DNA of 64,000 bases from positions 124,001 to 188,000 of the forward strand of contig NZ_JAIMIB010000001.1 of NCBI RefSeq assembly GCF_019966515.1. Direction: 5' to 3'. Positions 51,576 through 61,229 of this stretch are shown here, in pieces. The notes under the pieces were generated by a model. It was given only the letters and a program-made list of their open reading frames with translations. It was not told where the DNA came from and searched no databases. This DNA is from Roseovarius aestuarii (GTDB lineage Bacteria; Pseudomonadota; Alphaproteobacteria; Rhodobacterales; Rhodobacteraceae). A program made the translations under genes and the position numbers. Each line of letters opens with the position of its first letter. Position 1 is the first letter of the stretch.

Positions 51576-52382
51576 TCACGCCACGCGAGACAATATCTCC
51601 AGCGCGGCCTCATGTTGCTGCCGTCCCGCCGCCGCAAGCACCCGACCGCCCTGATGTGCCGGACCGCCCTGCCAGTCGGTGACGATGCCGCCGGCGGCCT
51701 CAATCACTGCAAGCGGTGCCTGGATGTCATAGATTTGCAATCCGGACTCGATGACCAGGTCGATCTGCCCCGCCGCCAAGAGCGCATAAGCATAACAATC
51801 CATCCCGTAGCGTGTAAGTTTGGCCTTGCTCGCCACGGCCTTGAAGGCCGAGCCTTCTTCGGGTGTGCCCACCTCGGGAAACGTTGTGTAGAGCACTGCG
51901 TCATCAAGCGACCGCTCGCCGCGCACCCGTAGTTGCCGTTCCCCCATTGGTCCGACAACCCGGCTATGGCCAAGACCGCCTTCAAATCGTTCTCCGATAT
52001 AGGGCTGGTCGACAATCCCGTAGAATGGGCCGTTCTGGTCAGATACGGCGATAAGCACACCCCAGGTTGGCGTGCCAGACATGAAACCGCGTGTGCCATC
52101 GATCGGATCAAGCACCCAGGTCAGACCACTTTCACCGGCCTGGGTGCCGTACTCCTCACCCAGAATGCCATCCTGCGGACGCATCCGCGCCAGCACATCG
52201 CGCATCGCACGTTCTGTGGCCCGGTCCCCCTCGGTTACTGGGTCGAACCCCTGCCCGGCCTTGTTATCCGCGGTCAGAGACTCTGAGCGGAAATACGGCA
52301 GAACAGTCTCGCGCGCGGCATCTGCCACCGCATGCGCGGTTTTTACAATATCTTCGATGTCCAATGAAAAACTGTCCCTCAT
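51576..52382 (-). CDS. hisN: Histidinol-phosphatase, inositol-monophosphatase family
   Basis: This 268-residue Mg-dependent phosphatase has the IMPase motifs DPVTEGDRATERAMR, ILGEEYG, WVLDPIDGTRGFMSG (metal-binding) and IYDIQAPLAVIEAAGG. The pattern fits the HisN branch, which dephosphorylates L-histidinol phosphate in histidine synthesis; a general IMPase role is the alternative. Nearby genes are unrelated. Confidence 0.85.
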   Translation of the reverse strand: MRDSFSLDIEDIVKTAHAVADAARETVLPYFRSESLTADNKAGQGFDPVTEGDRATERAMRDVLARMRPQDGILGEEYGTQAGESGLTWVLDPIDGTRGFMSGTPTWGVLIAVSDQNGPFYGIVDQPYIGERFEGGLGHSRVVGPMGERQLRVRGERSLDDAVLYTTFPEVGTPEEGSAFKAVASKAKLTRYGMDCYAYALLAAGQIDLVIESGLQIYDIQAPLAVIEAAGGIVTDWQGGPAHQGGRVLAAAGRQQHEAALEILSRVA

Positions 52383-52423
52383 GCCACGATCAGCAGCATG
52401 AGTAGACAGAATTTAGCGCGACC

Positions 52424-52795
52424 TCAAGCGACGTCGCTCAGCACCCGGGCAAGATCAAACAGGCGACGGCGCTGGTTTTCCGGAATTGCATAGTAAGACC
52501 GCACCAGATCAAGCGCTTCCTTATCCCCCAGCAAGTCGGACGGTACTGAACTTCCCTCATCCCGGTCAGAGCTTTCGCTGTCCAACCCCTCAAAGAAAAA
52601 ACTGACCTCGACATCAAGCGCGTCGGCGATATCCCAAAGCCGGGAGGCGCTTACGCGGTTGGCACCGGTTTCGTATTTTTGAATTTGCTGAAACTTTATT
52701 CCAACACTCTCGGCCAGTTGTTGCTGCGTCATTCCGACAAGCCAGCGACGATGGCGAATTCGTTTACCGACATGTACGTCGACGGGGTGCGGCAT
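52424..52795 (-). CDS. XRE-family helix-turn-helix regulator
   Basis: This 123-residue protein has a Cro/C1-type helix-turn-helix near the N-terminus (RIRHRRWLVGMTQQQLAESV, GIKFQQIQKYETGANRVSAS) and an acidic linker followed by a short helical tail (ALDLVRSYYAIPENQRRRLF). This form is common in Rhodobacteraceae, often in several copies per genome. ATG 52795 has AAGGAA upstream. The target is unknown. Confidence 0.9.
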   Translation of the reverse strand: MPHPVDVHVGKRIRHRRWLVGMTQQQLAESVGIKFQQIQKYETGANRVSASRLWDIADALDVEVSFFFEGLDSESSDRDEGSSVPSDLLGDKEALDLVRSYYAIPENQRRRLFDLARVLSDVA

Positions 52796-53106
52796 GGTTA
52801 TTCCTTCCTTTAGCTGCCCCAAACATCCGACACCCGAAACAACAGGCGCGGTGGAGCCAATATTTACCGTTCATTACGCCACGCATCCCTGCAGCGCGCC
52901 GCAAAGGTAACATTATGCCGTTAAAATACAAGAAATATTACTATCCGGAAACGTGACCTATGCTAATGAGAAACAATCTAGACTTGCGCCCTATCCTTTT
53001 GAATAGGTCCATTCGCCCCTGCTATCGGTATTTGACAAACTCGGCCCAGGGCGGCTAGGCCGCATCAACACAAGATCCACTGCTCCGAAAAAGGTAATAG
53101 CTCCAG
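52796..53106. other. Intergenic region between divergent genes
   Basis: These 311 nt separate the XRE regulator and the quinone oxidoreductase. The middle (about 52905-52985) is AT-rich and likely carries promoters for both. A 13-codon frame beginning near 52917 is too short to call. I see no RNA gene. Confidence 0.4.
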
Positions 53107-54069
53107 ATGCGCGCGTTTCAGATAAAGTCTTTTGATACCCTTCCCGAACTGTCACACGCCGAAATGCCAAAACCTGGGTCAGGGGAAATCCGTATAAAAA
53201 CAGAATCTTGCGGCCTGAACTTCGCGGATCTTCTAATGATCGAAGGTAAGTATCAGGACACGCCTGCCCCACCGTTCACCATGGGTATGGAGGTGGCGGG
53301 CGTCATTGACGCGCTTGGCCCGGACACAGCAGCACCCCCGGTCGGCACGCGTGTCGCTGTCTTCGCCGGACAGGGCGGATTGGCCGAGTACGGCTGCTTT
53401 CCCGCAGATCGTGTCGTCGAGCTGCCGGAAACAATGAACCCCACCGACGCCGCCGCATTCCAGATCGCCTATGGTACCAGCCATGTGGCGCTGGATTACA
53501 AGGCGCGACTTCAACGTGGCGAGACTCTGTTGGTGCTCGGCGCGGCCGGGGGTGTGGGGTTGACCGCAGTCGAGATTGGAAAATTGATGGGCGCGACGGT
53601 CATTGCCTGCGCCCGCGGCAACGATAAACTTGAGGTTGCGCGTGCCGCCGGGGCCGATCATCTGATCGACGCCAAAACCCAAGATATCCGCGATGTCTGC
53701 AAAGCGCTTGGCGGTGTCGATGTAGTTTACGACCCGATCGGCGGCGATCAGTTCAAGGCGGCCTTTCGGGCGTGCAATCCCGAAGCGCGTATTCTACCCA
53801 TAGGATTTGCCAGCGGCGAGGTGCCGCAAATCCCCGCCAACCACCTCCTGGTGAAGAATATCAGCGTTATGGGGCTTTACTGGGGCGGATATCTGAAATT
53901 TCGCCCCGAGATCGTGACAAATAGTCTGCGAACCCTACTGGAATGGTACGAAGCCGGTCGGATCAAACCCCATATCTGCCAGGTCTTTCCGCTGGAACAG
54001 GCCGCCGATGCGCTGGAGCTGCTGCGCAGCCGCAAATCAACCGGCAAGGTCGTCGTCACGATTGATTAA
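53107..54069 (+). CDS. NADPH:quinone oxidoreductase-like MDR enzyme
   Basis: This 320-residue zinc-free medium-chain dehydrogenase has the quinone-oxidoreductase features SCGLNFADLLMIEGKYQDTP, FTMGMEVAGVIDALG, AAAFQIAYGTSHVALDYKAR, the cofactor loop LVLGAAGGVGLTAVEIGKLM and VDVVYDPIGGDQFKAAFRAC. It would reduce quinones or enones with NADPH in the cytoplasm. Its end overlaps the convergent LysR gene by 14 nt. Confidence 0.88.
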   Translation: MRAFQIKSFDTLPELSHAEMPKPGSGEIRIKTESCGLNFADLLMIEGKYQDTPAPPFTMGMEVAGVIDALGPDTAAPPVGTRVAVFAGQGGLAEYGCFPADRVVELPETMNPTDAAAFQIAYGTSHVALDYKARLQRGETLLVLGAAGGVGLTAVEIGKLMGATVIACARGNDKLEVARAAGADHLIDAKTQDIRDVCKALGGVDVVYDPIGGDQFKAAFRACNPEARILPIGFASGEVPQIPANHLLVKNISVMGLYWGGYLKFRPEIVTNSLRTLLEWYEAGRIKPHICQVFPLEQAADALELLRSRKSTGKVVVTID

Positions 54070-54931
54070 CGACTGCGGTCTCGCTGGCGCAAAAGCCGTT
54101 TCTGACCATGACCGCCAGTTGCTCTACCAATTCGTTGCGCGGTGTGCGCCCGCCATACATGTTGACCTTCTGCGTGCCCAGATCCGGCAGGTTTGCCGCT
54201 GCAGGGACCAGCTCAAGATGGCGCGGCGCGCTGCCTTCGAGGATGGTCGTGACCGCGAGATCGGCGCTCACCGTTGCCTCTATCGCGCCGTCGGAATTTG
54301 AATCAATGGCGTTTTCCCAATCGATCTCGGCCTGTTCCAGCTTTTCGATTGCGCCCGCCCGAAACAGGCAGTTGCGGCAATTGGCCAGTTGCAGCGGGCG
54401 CTTTTTCCAGACCGAACCATTGACGGCCCCGTACCAGCGAAGCGGCATTTCAGTCAAAACCTCGCCGCCGGGGCCGACGATGGTTTCCGTTGTCAGGATC
54501 AGATCCATCTCGCCCTGGCCATAGGCTTCGATCAGGGCGGTGGAATAGGATGAATTCAACAGCACCTTGACCCTCGGGAACGCGGCATTGAACTGTTTCA
54601 GCACGCGTGGGATCGCCGGATAGATGATGTCATGCGGCACGCCAAAGGTGACCTCCCCCTCCCAGACCTGGTCTGTGAGCCGCCCAACCACCTCATCGTT
54701 CAGATCTACCAGCCGACGGGCATAGCTGAGCAATTGTTCGCCAGATGGCGTCAGGGCGATCTTGCGGTTACTTCGGTCCAGCAGATCAACCCCCAGAAGC
54801 TCCTCAAGCCGCTTAAGCTGCATCGACACCGCCGACTGCGTCAGGTTGAGCGCCGAGGCCGCCCGAGTGACACCGCCATAATCGGAAAGCGCCACAAAGG
54901 ATCGCAACGTGGTTATGTCGAGATTTCTCAT
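54056..54931 (-). CDS. LysR-family transcriptional regulator
   Basis: This 291-residue regulator has the LysR helix-turn-helix (TTLRSFVALSDYGGVTRAAS, LTQSAVSMQLKRLEELLGVD) and an effector domain (VTFGVPHDIIYPAIPRVLKQ). It diverges from the DUF1127 gene, an arrangement repeated in many Rhodobacteraceae. The effector is unknown. Confidence 0.9.
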   Translation of the reverse strand: MRNLDITTLRSFVALSDYGGVTRAASALNLTQSAVSMQLKRLEELLGVDLLDRSNRKIALTPSGEQLLSYARRLVDLNDEVVGRLTDQVWEGEVTFGVPHDIIYPAIPRVLKQFNAAFPRVKVLLNSSYSTALIEAYGQGEMDLILTTETIVGPGGEVLTEMPLRWYGAVNGSVWKKRPLQLANCRNCLFRAGAIEKLEQAEIDWENAIDSNSDGAIEATVSADLAVTTILEGSAPRHLELVPAAANLPDLGTQKVNMYGGRTPRNELVEQLAVMVRNGFCASETAVVNQS

Positions 54932-55054
54932 TCATCACACTCCTTGATGGTATCCGTCACAAACATTCGCTTTCAATATGGACTGAGGTTGGCATAAATA
55001 TCAAGACATGAAATGCAAAGAGATCAATGCATCAAGAATTCGAAAGGAAACGAC

Positions 55055-55249
55055 ATGGCATTCCTGTCCAATACCAGCCATCCCTGCCACCCCACCCCAT
55101 CCCGGCGCTTTTCGTTTATTGACATGCTGACTGTGTACCGCCAACGACGGGTACTGGCCCGGCTTGATGACGCCGCACTGGACGATATCGGGCTCAGCCG
55201 CGACGATGCGCTGCGGGAATCCCGGAGGCCTTTTTGGGATCTGCCTTAA
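55055..55249 (+). CDS. DUF1127 small protein
   Basis: This 64-residue protein ends in the DUF1127 motif (YRQRRVLARLDDAALDDIGL, SRDDALRESRRPFW). Small arginine-rich DUF1127 proteins affect RNA turnover, phosphate and carbon metabolism in alphaproteobacteria such as Agrobacterium and Rhodobacter (CcaF1). ATG 55055 has AAAGGAA upstream. It is often stress-induced; here it is divergent from a LysR gene. Confidence 0.88.
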   Translation: MAFLSNTSHPCHPTPSRRFSFIDMLTVYRQRRVLARLDDAALDDIGLSRDDALRESRRPFWDLP

Positions 55250-55381
55250 AATCTGCGCTGAATAGCCTTTAAAATACTATGTTTCCGGCGTCGGAAAACC
55301 TTGAAAACACAGGCCAACTAACCGATATTGACGGCAACGGTTCCATTTCGGGGCCAGCCAGAACACTTATCGGAGGTTTAG

Positions 55382-56101
55382 ATGGCTGAATTTGACACAA
55401 TCCGGAGCAGCGCAGGCACGCGTACAGCCGCGATTGACGAGGGTCTGCGCGCCCATATGAACAAGGTCTACGGCACGATGTCCGTCGGCATGCTGATCAC
55501 CTTCGCCGCGGCCTGGGCTATCGGCAACAACGCCGCTATGATGGAAACGCTGTTCACGGGCATGACCCGTTGGGTGGTGATGTTTGCGCCGCTGATCCTG
55601 GTTTTCGCTTTCAGCGCGATGATTAACAAACTGTCGGCCGCAGCAGCGCAGCTGTTCTTTTACTTCTTCGCCGCCGTCATGGGCGTCTCGATCAGCTATA
55701 TCTTCGTGATCTTCACCGACTTCTCGATCGCGCAGGTCTTTCTGACGACCGCAATCGCCTTCGCTGGCCTGTCGCTTTGGGGCTACACCACCAAGAAAGA
55801 CATCTCGGGCTGGGGCAGCTTCCTGATCATGGGCGTGATCGGCCTGATCGTGGCTTCGATCATCAACATCTTCCTGGGCTCGCCCGCGATCATGTTCGCG
55901 ATCTCGATCCTAGGTGTGCTGATCTTTGCGGGCCTTACCGCCTATGACACGCAGAACATCAAGAACACCTACTTGGCTCATGCTCACCACGGTGACACGG
56001 AATGGCTGGGCAAGGCGGCAATCATGGGCGCGTTGAACCTCTATCTGGACTTCATCAACATGTTCATGTTCCTGCTGCAGCTTCTTGGCAACCGCGAGTA
56101 A
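55382..56101 (+). CDS. Bax inhibitor-1/YccA-family membrane protein
   Basis: This 239-residue inner-membrane protein has seven hydrophobic helices and the BI-1 pattern: NKVYGTMSVGMLITFAAAWA, LFFYFFAAVMGVSISYIFVI, GLSLWGYTTKKDISGWGSFL, AGLTAYDTQNIKNTYL and the C-terminal ALNLYLDFINMFMFLLQLLG. Family members act as pH-gated calcium leaks or in membrane-protein quality control with FtsH. A GGAGG lies just before the ATG, and a strong terminator follows. Confidence 0.93.
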   Translation: MAEFDTIRSSAGTRTAAIDEGLRAHMNKVYGTMSVGMLITFAAAWAIGNNAAMMETLFTGMTRWVVMFAPLILVFAFSAMINKLSAAAAQLFFYFFAAVMGVSISYIFVIFTDFSIAQVFLTTAIAFAGLSLWGYTTKKDISGWGSFLIMGVIGLIVASIINIFLGSPAIMFAISILGVLIFAGLTAYDTQNIKNTYLAHAHHGDTEWLGKAAIMGALNLYLDFINMFMFLLQLLGNRE

Positions 56102-56125
56102 TCGCAGGAGCATACGGAGATAAAG

Positions 56126-56153
56126 AGGGCCGGTCTCAACGACCGGCCCTTTT
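56126..56153 (+). terminator. Rho-independent terminator of the BI-1 gene
   Basis: A perfect 10-bp stem (AGGGCCGGTC / GACCGGCCCT) with loop TCAAC is followed by TTT, 24 nt after the stop codon. Confidence 0.88.
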
Positions 56154-56238
56154 GATTCCATCACTGTAATGACCTTGGAGCACCCGGATCAGCGGCTGCT
56201 TTGCCGAAACGGATAAACGGATCAAAGTTGACCACGGC

Positions 56239-57591
56239 TCAAGCCGTGTTGCGCACCGACCAACCCCAGAACCGCACCATCATCAAGACCCCGGCAATCG
56301 CCAGCCCCACCGCCAAACCCAGCCAAATGCCGACACCGCCCATCCCCCAGGTAAAGCCCAGCCCATAGCTGACAGGCACGCCGATCAGCCAATAGCTGAC
56401 CGCGGCGATGATCATCGGCACCTTGGTGTCCTGCAGCCCGCGCAAGAGGCCCAGGGCCATCACCTGCGCCGCATCGGCAAACTGGAACAGCGCGGCGGCG
56501 GCCAACAAGCCGACGCCGATGACGATCACCCCGGCGCGGTCGGGCTCATCAGGATGCATGAAAAGGCCGATCAGAAACTCCGGCACCACCAGAAAGGCAA
56601 TGACGGTCAATAGCGCCGTAAGAATCGACATCGCAATCACCACTTTTGCGCCATCGCGCAGCCCCTGAACATCGCGCCGCTCTGAAGCCTGAGCGGCACG
56701 CACCGTGGCGACGTTGGATAAGCCGATATGCACCATGAATACGGCGGATGTCACCTGCAATGCGGCCCCATGCGCCGCTAACTGCAAGGTGCCCAACCAA
56801 CCCATCATTATCGAGGATGCTGCAAACAGCGCCACTTCCGACAGGTTGGTCAACCCAATCGGCCAGCCCAGACGGAAAACCTGTGCCAGCGCCTCCCAAT
56901 CCGGGCGCCAGAGCCGCTGAAAAAGTGCGAATTGCGGTGTGACCAGCATGACATACCCCACCAGCACCACGAGCGATGCGGTACTGACCGTCAAGGAGGC
57001 GATTGCAGCCCCGCGAATGCCCATCTCGGGGAAGCCCCAATTGCCGAAGATCAGCAAATAATTAACCGCGATATTCAGAAGGACCGCGCCAACTGTTACC
57101 CACAGCACGATCTGGGTTCGCTCTAGGGCCGCCAGGAAAGATTTCAGCACCATTACCAGCAGGGCGGGTACGATCGACCAGCCCACAATGGTCAGATAGT
57201 CGGCTGCCAGCGCTGATGTTTCCGGGTCCTGCCTCAACCCCAGAAACAGTGCCTCTGACCAGATCGTCAACGGCAGGATCGCAACGCCAAAGATCACTGA
57301 GGCCCACATGCCCATGCGGGTGATCCGGCGCACCTGGGTTTCGTCCTCGGCCGCGTTGGCGGCAGCAACCATCGGCATCACCGCGAAGGCAAAGCCCGAT
57401 CCCACGATAAAAAGAACAAACCACAGCGTCCCACCCAGCACCTCGGCGGCCAGCGCCTCGACCGAGTACCAGCCCAGCATGACCGCATCGCTGAGCGTGA
57501 CGGCAAACTGCGCCAGATGGCTGCCGATCAGCGGCAGGCCAAGGCTGAGCACACGCTTTGCGTGATGAATATATCCCGAGGGCTGTTGCAT
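56239..57591 (-). CDS. MATE-family efflux transporter
   Basis: This 450-residue inner-membrane protein has 12 helices in two related halves (LGLPLIGSHLAQFAVTLSDA with VMLGWYSVEALAAEVLGG, and RLGWPIGLTNLSEVALFAAS with SIMMGWLGTLQLAAHGAALQ), the mark of the NorM-type MATE exporters, which expel cationic drugs or metabolites in exchange for Na+ or H+. Family conservation is clear but the substrate is unknown. Confidence 0.92.
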   Translation of the reverse strand: MQQPSGYIHHAKRVLSLGLPLIGSHLAQFAVTLSDAVMLGWYSVEALAAEVLGGTLWFVLFIVGSGFAFAVMPMVAAANAAEDETQVRRITRMGMWASVIFGVAILPLTIWSEALFLGLRQDPETSALAADYLTIVGWSIVPALLVMVLKSFLAALERTQIVLWVTVGAVLLNIAVNYLLIFGNWGFPEMGIRGAAIASLTVSTASLVVLVGYVMLVTPQFALFQRLWRPDWEALAQVFRLGWPIGLTNLSEVALFAASSIMMGWLGTLQLAAHGAALQVTSAVFMVHIGLSNVATVRAAQASERRDVQGLRDGAKVVIAMSILTALLTVIAFLVVPEFLIGLFMHPDEPDRAGVIVIGVGLLAAAALFQFADAAQVMALGLLRGLQDTKVPMIIAAVSYWLIGVPVSYGLGFTWGMGGVGIWLGLAVGLAIAGVLMMVRFWGWSVRNTA

Positions 57592-57688
57592 AATCCCGCC
57601 CTACGCCCGCCCTTCGGCAAAGGCAAGGCAGGTGTGACACCCATCTGGTAGAGACCAGCCCAGAGGCGGCCTTATCGTCACATATGCT

Positions 57689-58627
57689 TTAGCGTTGCTT
57701 GCGCTGATCGGGATGCAGGGCGGTCCCCAGGATATGTTCGGATTGGTGCACGACATGCTGCGCCGTACTGACAATCAGCGGATCGGGCGGCGTCGAGACT
57801 TCAAGATCCTTGCCTGGATAATCCACCGAATTCAGGAAATGCAGCATACAGTTGAGACGCGCACGTTTCTTGTCATTCGACTTGATCACGGTCCAGGGTG
57901 CGTCAGCCGTGTCTGTGTAGAAGAACATCGCCTCTTTGGCCTCGGTGTAGTCATCCCACTTGCCCAGTGACTGTCGGTCAATCGGGCTGAGCTTCCACTG
58001 CTTGAGCGGATCCGTGGCGCGGCTGTCAAAGCGGCGTTTCTGTTCATCTTGCGTCACCGAAAACCAGTATTTGTAAAGCCGGATGCCCGACCGGACCAGC
58101 ATGCGCTCCAATTCGGGCGTTTGGCGCATGAATTCCAGATATTCTGTCGGCTCACAAAAGCCCATTACCCGTTCAACGCCGGCCCGGTTGTACCAGGAGC
58201 GGTCATAGAACACCATTTCACCCCTGGTTGGCAGATGGTCAACATATCGCTGGAAAAACCATTGCCCACGTTCCTCATCTGTGGGTTTGTTCAGGGCAAC
58301 AACGCGCGCCGACCGGGGGTTCAGATGCTCGGTAAATCGCTTGATCGTGCCGCCCTTGCCCGCCGCATCACGACCTTCGAACAACAGAACGAACTTCTGG
58401 CCCGTCTCCTGTGCCCAATGCTGTACCTTCAGCAACTCAGCCTGAAGCTTTGCCTTTTGATCTTCATACGGACGACGACCCAGCTTGGTATCGTAGGGGT
58501 ATTTGCCGTTCTCGAACGCCTTGCGCAGGCTTGTCACATCATCGGTCTCGGATGTGCTCTCCGGCGCAACATCCGGCGCTACTTCTGGCTTTTTTCTGGA
58601 ATTGGTCTTCGTTTCGACTGTCGTCAT
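57689..58627 (-). CDS. ppk2: Polyphosphate kinase 2
   Basis: This 312-residue enzyme transfers phosphate between polyphosphate and nucleoside diphosphates. The Walker A loop is FEGRDAAGKGG and the Walker B/lid is VFYDRSWYNRAGVERVMGFC; FQRYVDHLPTRGEMV and YKYWFSVTQDEQKRRF are family-typical. It is the one-domain PPK2 type; GDP versus ADP preference cannot be read by eye. A near-consensus FNR box lies 58-71 nt upstream of the start (58685-58698), suggesting control by oxygen. An upstream run of GAAGGAG serves as the ribosome site. Confidence 0.93.
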   Translation of the reverse strand: MTTVETKTNSRKKPEVAPDVAPESTSETDDVTSLRKAFENGKYPYDTKLGRRPYEDQKAKLQAELLKVQHWAQETGQKFVLLFEGRDAAGKGGTIKRFTEHLNPRSARVVALNKPTDEERGQWFFQRYVDHLPTRGEMVFYDRSWYNRAGVERVMGFCEPTEYLEFMRQTPELERMLVRSGIRLYKYWFSVTQDEQKRRFDSRATDPLKQWKLSPIDRQSLGKWDDYTEAKEAMFFYTDTADAPWTVIKSNDKKRARLNCMLHFLNSVDYPGKDLEVSTPPDPLIVSTAQHVVHQSEHILGTALHPDQRKQR

Positions 58628-58684
58628 AAGGCGCCTCCTTCTCGTGTCCGATCAGCAGGGTAACGAGAGATGGCACAAGCCGCC

Positions 58685-58698
58685 TTGATCCGGGTCAA
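58685..58698 (-). promoter_or_regulatory. FNR/FnrL box upstream of ppk2
   Basis: TTGATCCGGGTCAA matches TTGAT-N4-ATCAA at 9 of 10 positions and has the GTCAA half-site typical of rhodobacterial FnrL. It is 58-71 nt before the ppk2 start, the same spacing as in front of usp. Confidence 0.65.
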
Positions 58699-58805
58699 AT
58701 CCGCTAACACACTCCGGCTAACTGGACAGAAAGGTCTGTCCGTGTCCGCCACAGCCACCAGACTCTAAGTTGCGCAAATCAAAGACTCAGGGCGCCTGGC
58801 GCGCC

Positions 58806-59117
58806 TTAATGCGTCCACGCCCCGCGGCGGTTTGTCGCGAAGTTCTCACCATAGCCGCCGGGCCGGATGTTGGGCTTGCGGGTCTTCGGTTCCTGCACGA
58901 TTGCATCAATGCCCTTCTCTTCAGCATAATCCAACGCCGCCTCTTTAGACGAAAACCGCACCCTGACCTGCGCCTGCGTATCCGATGATGATGTCCAGCC
59001 CATCAACGGATCGACGCTGCGCGCTTCATCCGCCACATATTCCAGCACCCAGTGCTTGGTCTTGGCGGTACCGGATTGCATGGCGTTGCGGGCAGGTTTG
59101 TAAATACGGGCGGACAT
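58806..59117 (-). CDS. ETC complex I subunit (NDUFS4-like)
   Basis: This 103-residue protein matches the NDUFS4/AQDQ family, an alphaproteobacterial and mitochondrial accessory subunit of NADH dehydrogenase: [60 protein letters not shown] and [12 protein letters not shown]. It stabilises the NADH-binding arm of complex I. ATG 59117 has AGGAG upstream; a longer frame has no site. It lies away from the main nuo operon, as usual. Confidence 0.92.
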   Translation of the reverse strand: MSARIYKPARNAMQSGTAKTKHWVLEYVADEARSVDPLMGWTSSSDTQAQVRVRFSSKEAALDYAEEKGIDAIVQEPKTRKPNIRPGGYGENFATNRRGAWTH

Positions 59118-59223
59118 GGGGCAGGCTCCTGTTTCTGAAGGTGTTATCCCAAAATCAGCGCCGCGCGGCAAGTAGACAAATACGGCACGCGGCAGACTTT
59201 CCCACTCCCATCGGATCGGGGGG

Positions 59224-59241
59224 CTGGGGGACGTCCCCCAG
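59224..59241. repeat. 18-bp perfect palindrome
   Basis: CTGGGGGACGTCCCCCAG reads the same on both strands and sits in a 279-nt gap between divergent genes. It could be a repeated intergenic hairpin, a protein site, or a remnant of a terminator; no T-run follows. Confidence 0.4.
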
Positions 59242-59396
59242 GGGCTGCGTGCCCTGAGCGCAAAACTGAACGGCGTGAGCCGAGCGAACTCCGTTTGAAA
59301 GCCCCTGCCCGGTCGTGGGCGTTACTGCAAATAAGTGCTTACGCATTGGCTCTCCAGCGCTTAGAAAGCCCACGATATCATCACCCGGAGATCCAG

Positions 59397-60281
59397 ATGA
59401 AAATCGCCACAGCCGCCTACCCGCTCGATCCCCCGGATAGCTGGGTCAGCTATGCCGAGAAAATCACCGATTGGGTGGCCGAGGCGGCGAAAAACGGTGC
59501 GGAGCTTCTGGTGTTCCCCGAATATGGGGCAATGGAACTCGCGATGCTGTCGGGCCCGGATATCGCGGGCGATCTCGAAAACTCCCTGCGTGCGGTCTCG
59601 GACCGTATCGATGACGCCAATGACCTTCACGCCGATCTGGCCACGAAGTATGGCGTTTATATCCTGTCGGGATCCGGCCCGGTTTTTGATGATGCCGTCA
59701 GCAACCGCCCGGTCAATCGCACCCACCTCTTCTCACCCACCGGCGGACGCGGCGTTCAGGACAAGCAGATCATGACCCGGTTCGAGCGTGACCCGATGCA
59801 GATGGCCTCCGGCGGCCCCTTGCGCCTGTTCGAAACCAGCCTGGGCAAAATCGCGATCCTGACCTGTTATGATAGCGAATTCCCGCTCCTGGGCCGGGCT
59901 CTGGCCGATGCCGACCTGATCCTCGTCCCCTCCTGCACCGAGGCACTATCGGGCTATTGGCGAGTACGGATCGGCGCAATGGCGCGCGCGCTGGAAAATC
60001 AGTGCGTCTCGGTCATGGCCTCACTTGTCGGGCCTGCCCCCTGGAATCCGGTCGTAGACATGAACACCGGCATGGGCGGTATTTTCGCACCCCCCGACGC
60101 AGGCTTTCCCGACACCGGCATAGTGGCCGAGGGCACGCTGAACCAACCCGGCTGGACCTATGCCGAGGTCGATCTGGCGACCATTGCCAATGTCCGCAAG
60201 GATGGCCGCGTGCTGGGCCGCACCCACTGGCGTGAACAAACCGGTCGCGACGGCCATGTCACATCTGAACCGCTCGGGTGA
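59397..60281 (+). CDS. Carbon-nitrogen hydrolase (nitrilase superfamily)
   Basis: This 294-residue hydrolase has the catalytic triad of the family: Glu in LLVFPEYGAMEL, Lys in QDKQIMTRFE and Cys in LTCYDSEFPLLG. It would cleave an amide or nitrile; the specific substrate is unknown, and omega-amidase or N-carbamoyl-amine hydrolase activities are common relatives. ATG 59397 is preceded by GGAG. It lies 83 nt before infA. Confidence 0.87.
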   Translation: MKIATAAYPLDPPDSWVSYAEKITDWVAEAAKNGAELLVFPEYGAMELAMLSGPDIAGDLENSLRAVSDRIDDANDLHADLATKYGVYILSGSGPVFDDAVSNRPVNRTHLFSPTGGRGVQDKQIMTRFERDPMQMASGGPLRLFETSLGKIAILTCYDSEFPLLGRALADADLILVPSCTEALSGYWRVRIGAMARALENQCVSVMASLVGPAPWNPVVDMNTGMGGIFAPPDAGFPDTGIVAEGTLNQPGWTYAEVDLATIANVRKDGRVLGRTHWREQTGRDGHVTSEPLG

Positions 60282-60364
60282 TTATCCCCTTGAAAATCAC
60301 GTCAAACAGGCCCATTTAGGGGCGCGATCCGCCACGTGGCGGAAAAACTGTAATAGGAGAGACC

Positions 60365-60583
60365 ATGGCCAAGGAAGAATTGCTCGAATTTCCCGGTGTC
60401 GTAAAGGAACTCCTGCCCAACGCGACATTCCGGGTCGAGCTTGAAAACGGCCATGAGATTATCGCGCACACGGCGGGGAAAATGCGCAAGAACCGTATCC
60501 GGGTTCTGGCGGGCGACAAGGTACAGGTCGAGATGACCCCCTATGACCTTACCAAGGGCCGGATCAACTATCGCTTCAAATAA
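60365..60583 (+). CDS. infA: Translation initiation factor IF-1
   Basis: This 72-residue OB-fold protein is essentially canonical IF-1 ([60 protein letters not shown]). It binds the ribosomal A site during initiation. The length is exactly that of the family. AGGAG lies before the ATG. It opens a conserved infA-maf-RNase E/G-yacG block. Confidence 0.97.
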   Translation: MAKEELLEFPGVVKELLPNATFRVELENGHEIIAHTAGKMRKNRIRVLAGDKVQVEMTPYDLTKGRINYRFK

Positions 60584-60629
60584 GCGACGTGTCCGCATCC
60601 CGAAAAGTGACGGCTGATTATCAAAGTAG

Positions 60630-61229
60630 ATGCGGACAACGAACAAGAACATGCGGCTGATCCTGGGATCCGGCAGTCCGCGACGGCGGGAACTGCTGGC
60701 GCAGATCGGCGTGGTGGCGGATGAAGTCCGCCCCCCCGACATCGATGAAACCCCGCTCAAATCGGAACTGCCCCGCCCCTACTGCATTCGCATGGCGCGT
60801 GAAAAGGCGCTTGCCGTTCCGGCAGAGTCCGGTGACATCGTGCTTTCGGCCGACACAACCGTGGCCCTCGGACGCCGCATCCTCGGCAAACCCGACACCG
60901 CTGCCGAGGCCGCCGAATTTCTGCTCGCCATGTCCGGGCGGCGCCACAAGGTTATCACCGCCGTCGCCCTGCGGTGCGGAGATCGCATCTGGGAAAAGGA
61001 TGTGGTCACAACCGTCAAGATGAAACGGCTGTCTGATGAAGAGTTGAACGCCTATCTGGCCACCAACGATTGGCAGGGCAAAGCCGGGGCTTACGGCATT
61101 CAGGGACCCGCAGGCGCGCTCATTCCGTGGATACAAGGCTCGTTTACCGCCGTCGTGGGGCTGCCCTTGGCTGAGACCGCGGGCCTGCTGCGCGCCGCCG
61201 GGTATCCGTTACATAAGGACATGCCATGA
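60630..61229 (+). CDS. maf: Maf-family nucleotide pyrophosphatase
   Basis: This 199-residue protein (192 if the internal ATG at 60651, [12 protein letters not shown], is used) hydrolyses non-canonical or pyrimidine nucleoside triphosphates. Family motifs are [56 protein letters not shown] and [20 protein letters not shown]. The stop overlaps the next gene by 4 nt. Confidence 0.92.
   Translation: MRTTNKNMRLILGSGSPRRRELLAQIGVVADEVRPPDIDETPLKSELPRPYCIRMAREKALAVPAESGDIVLSADTTVALGRRILGKPDTAAEAAEFLLAMSGRRHKVITAVALRCGDRIWEKDVVTTVKMKRLSDEELNAYLATNDWQGKAGAYGIQGPAGALIPWIQGSFTAVVGLPLAETAGLLRAAGYPLHKDMP

Noticed and set aside
52991..53272. 93-codon frame antisense to the quinone oxidoreductase start
   Set aside because: It overlaps the N-terminus of a clear gene and has random-looking composition.
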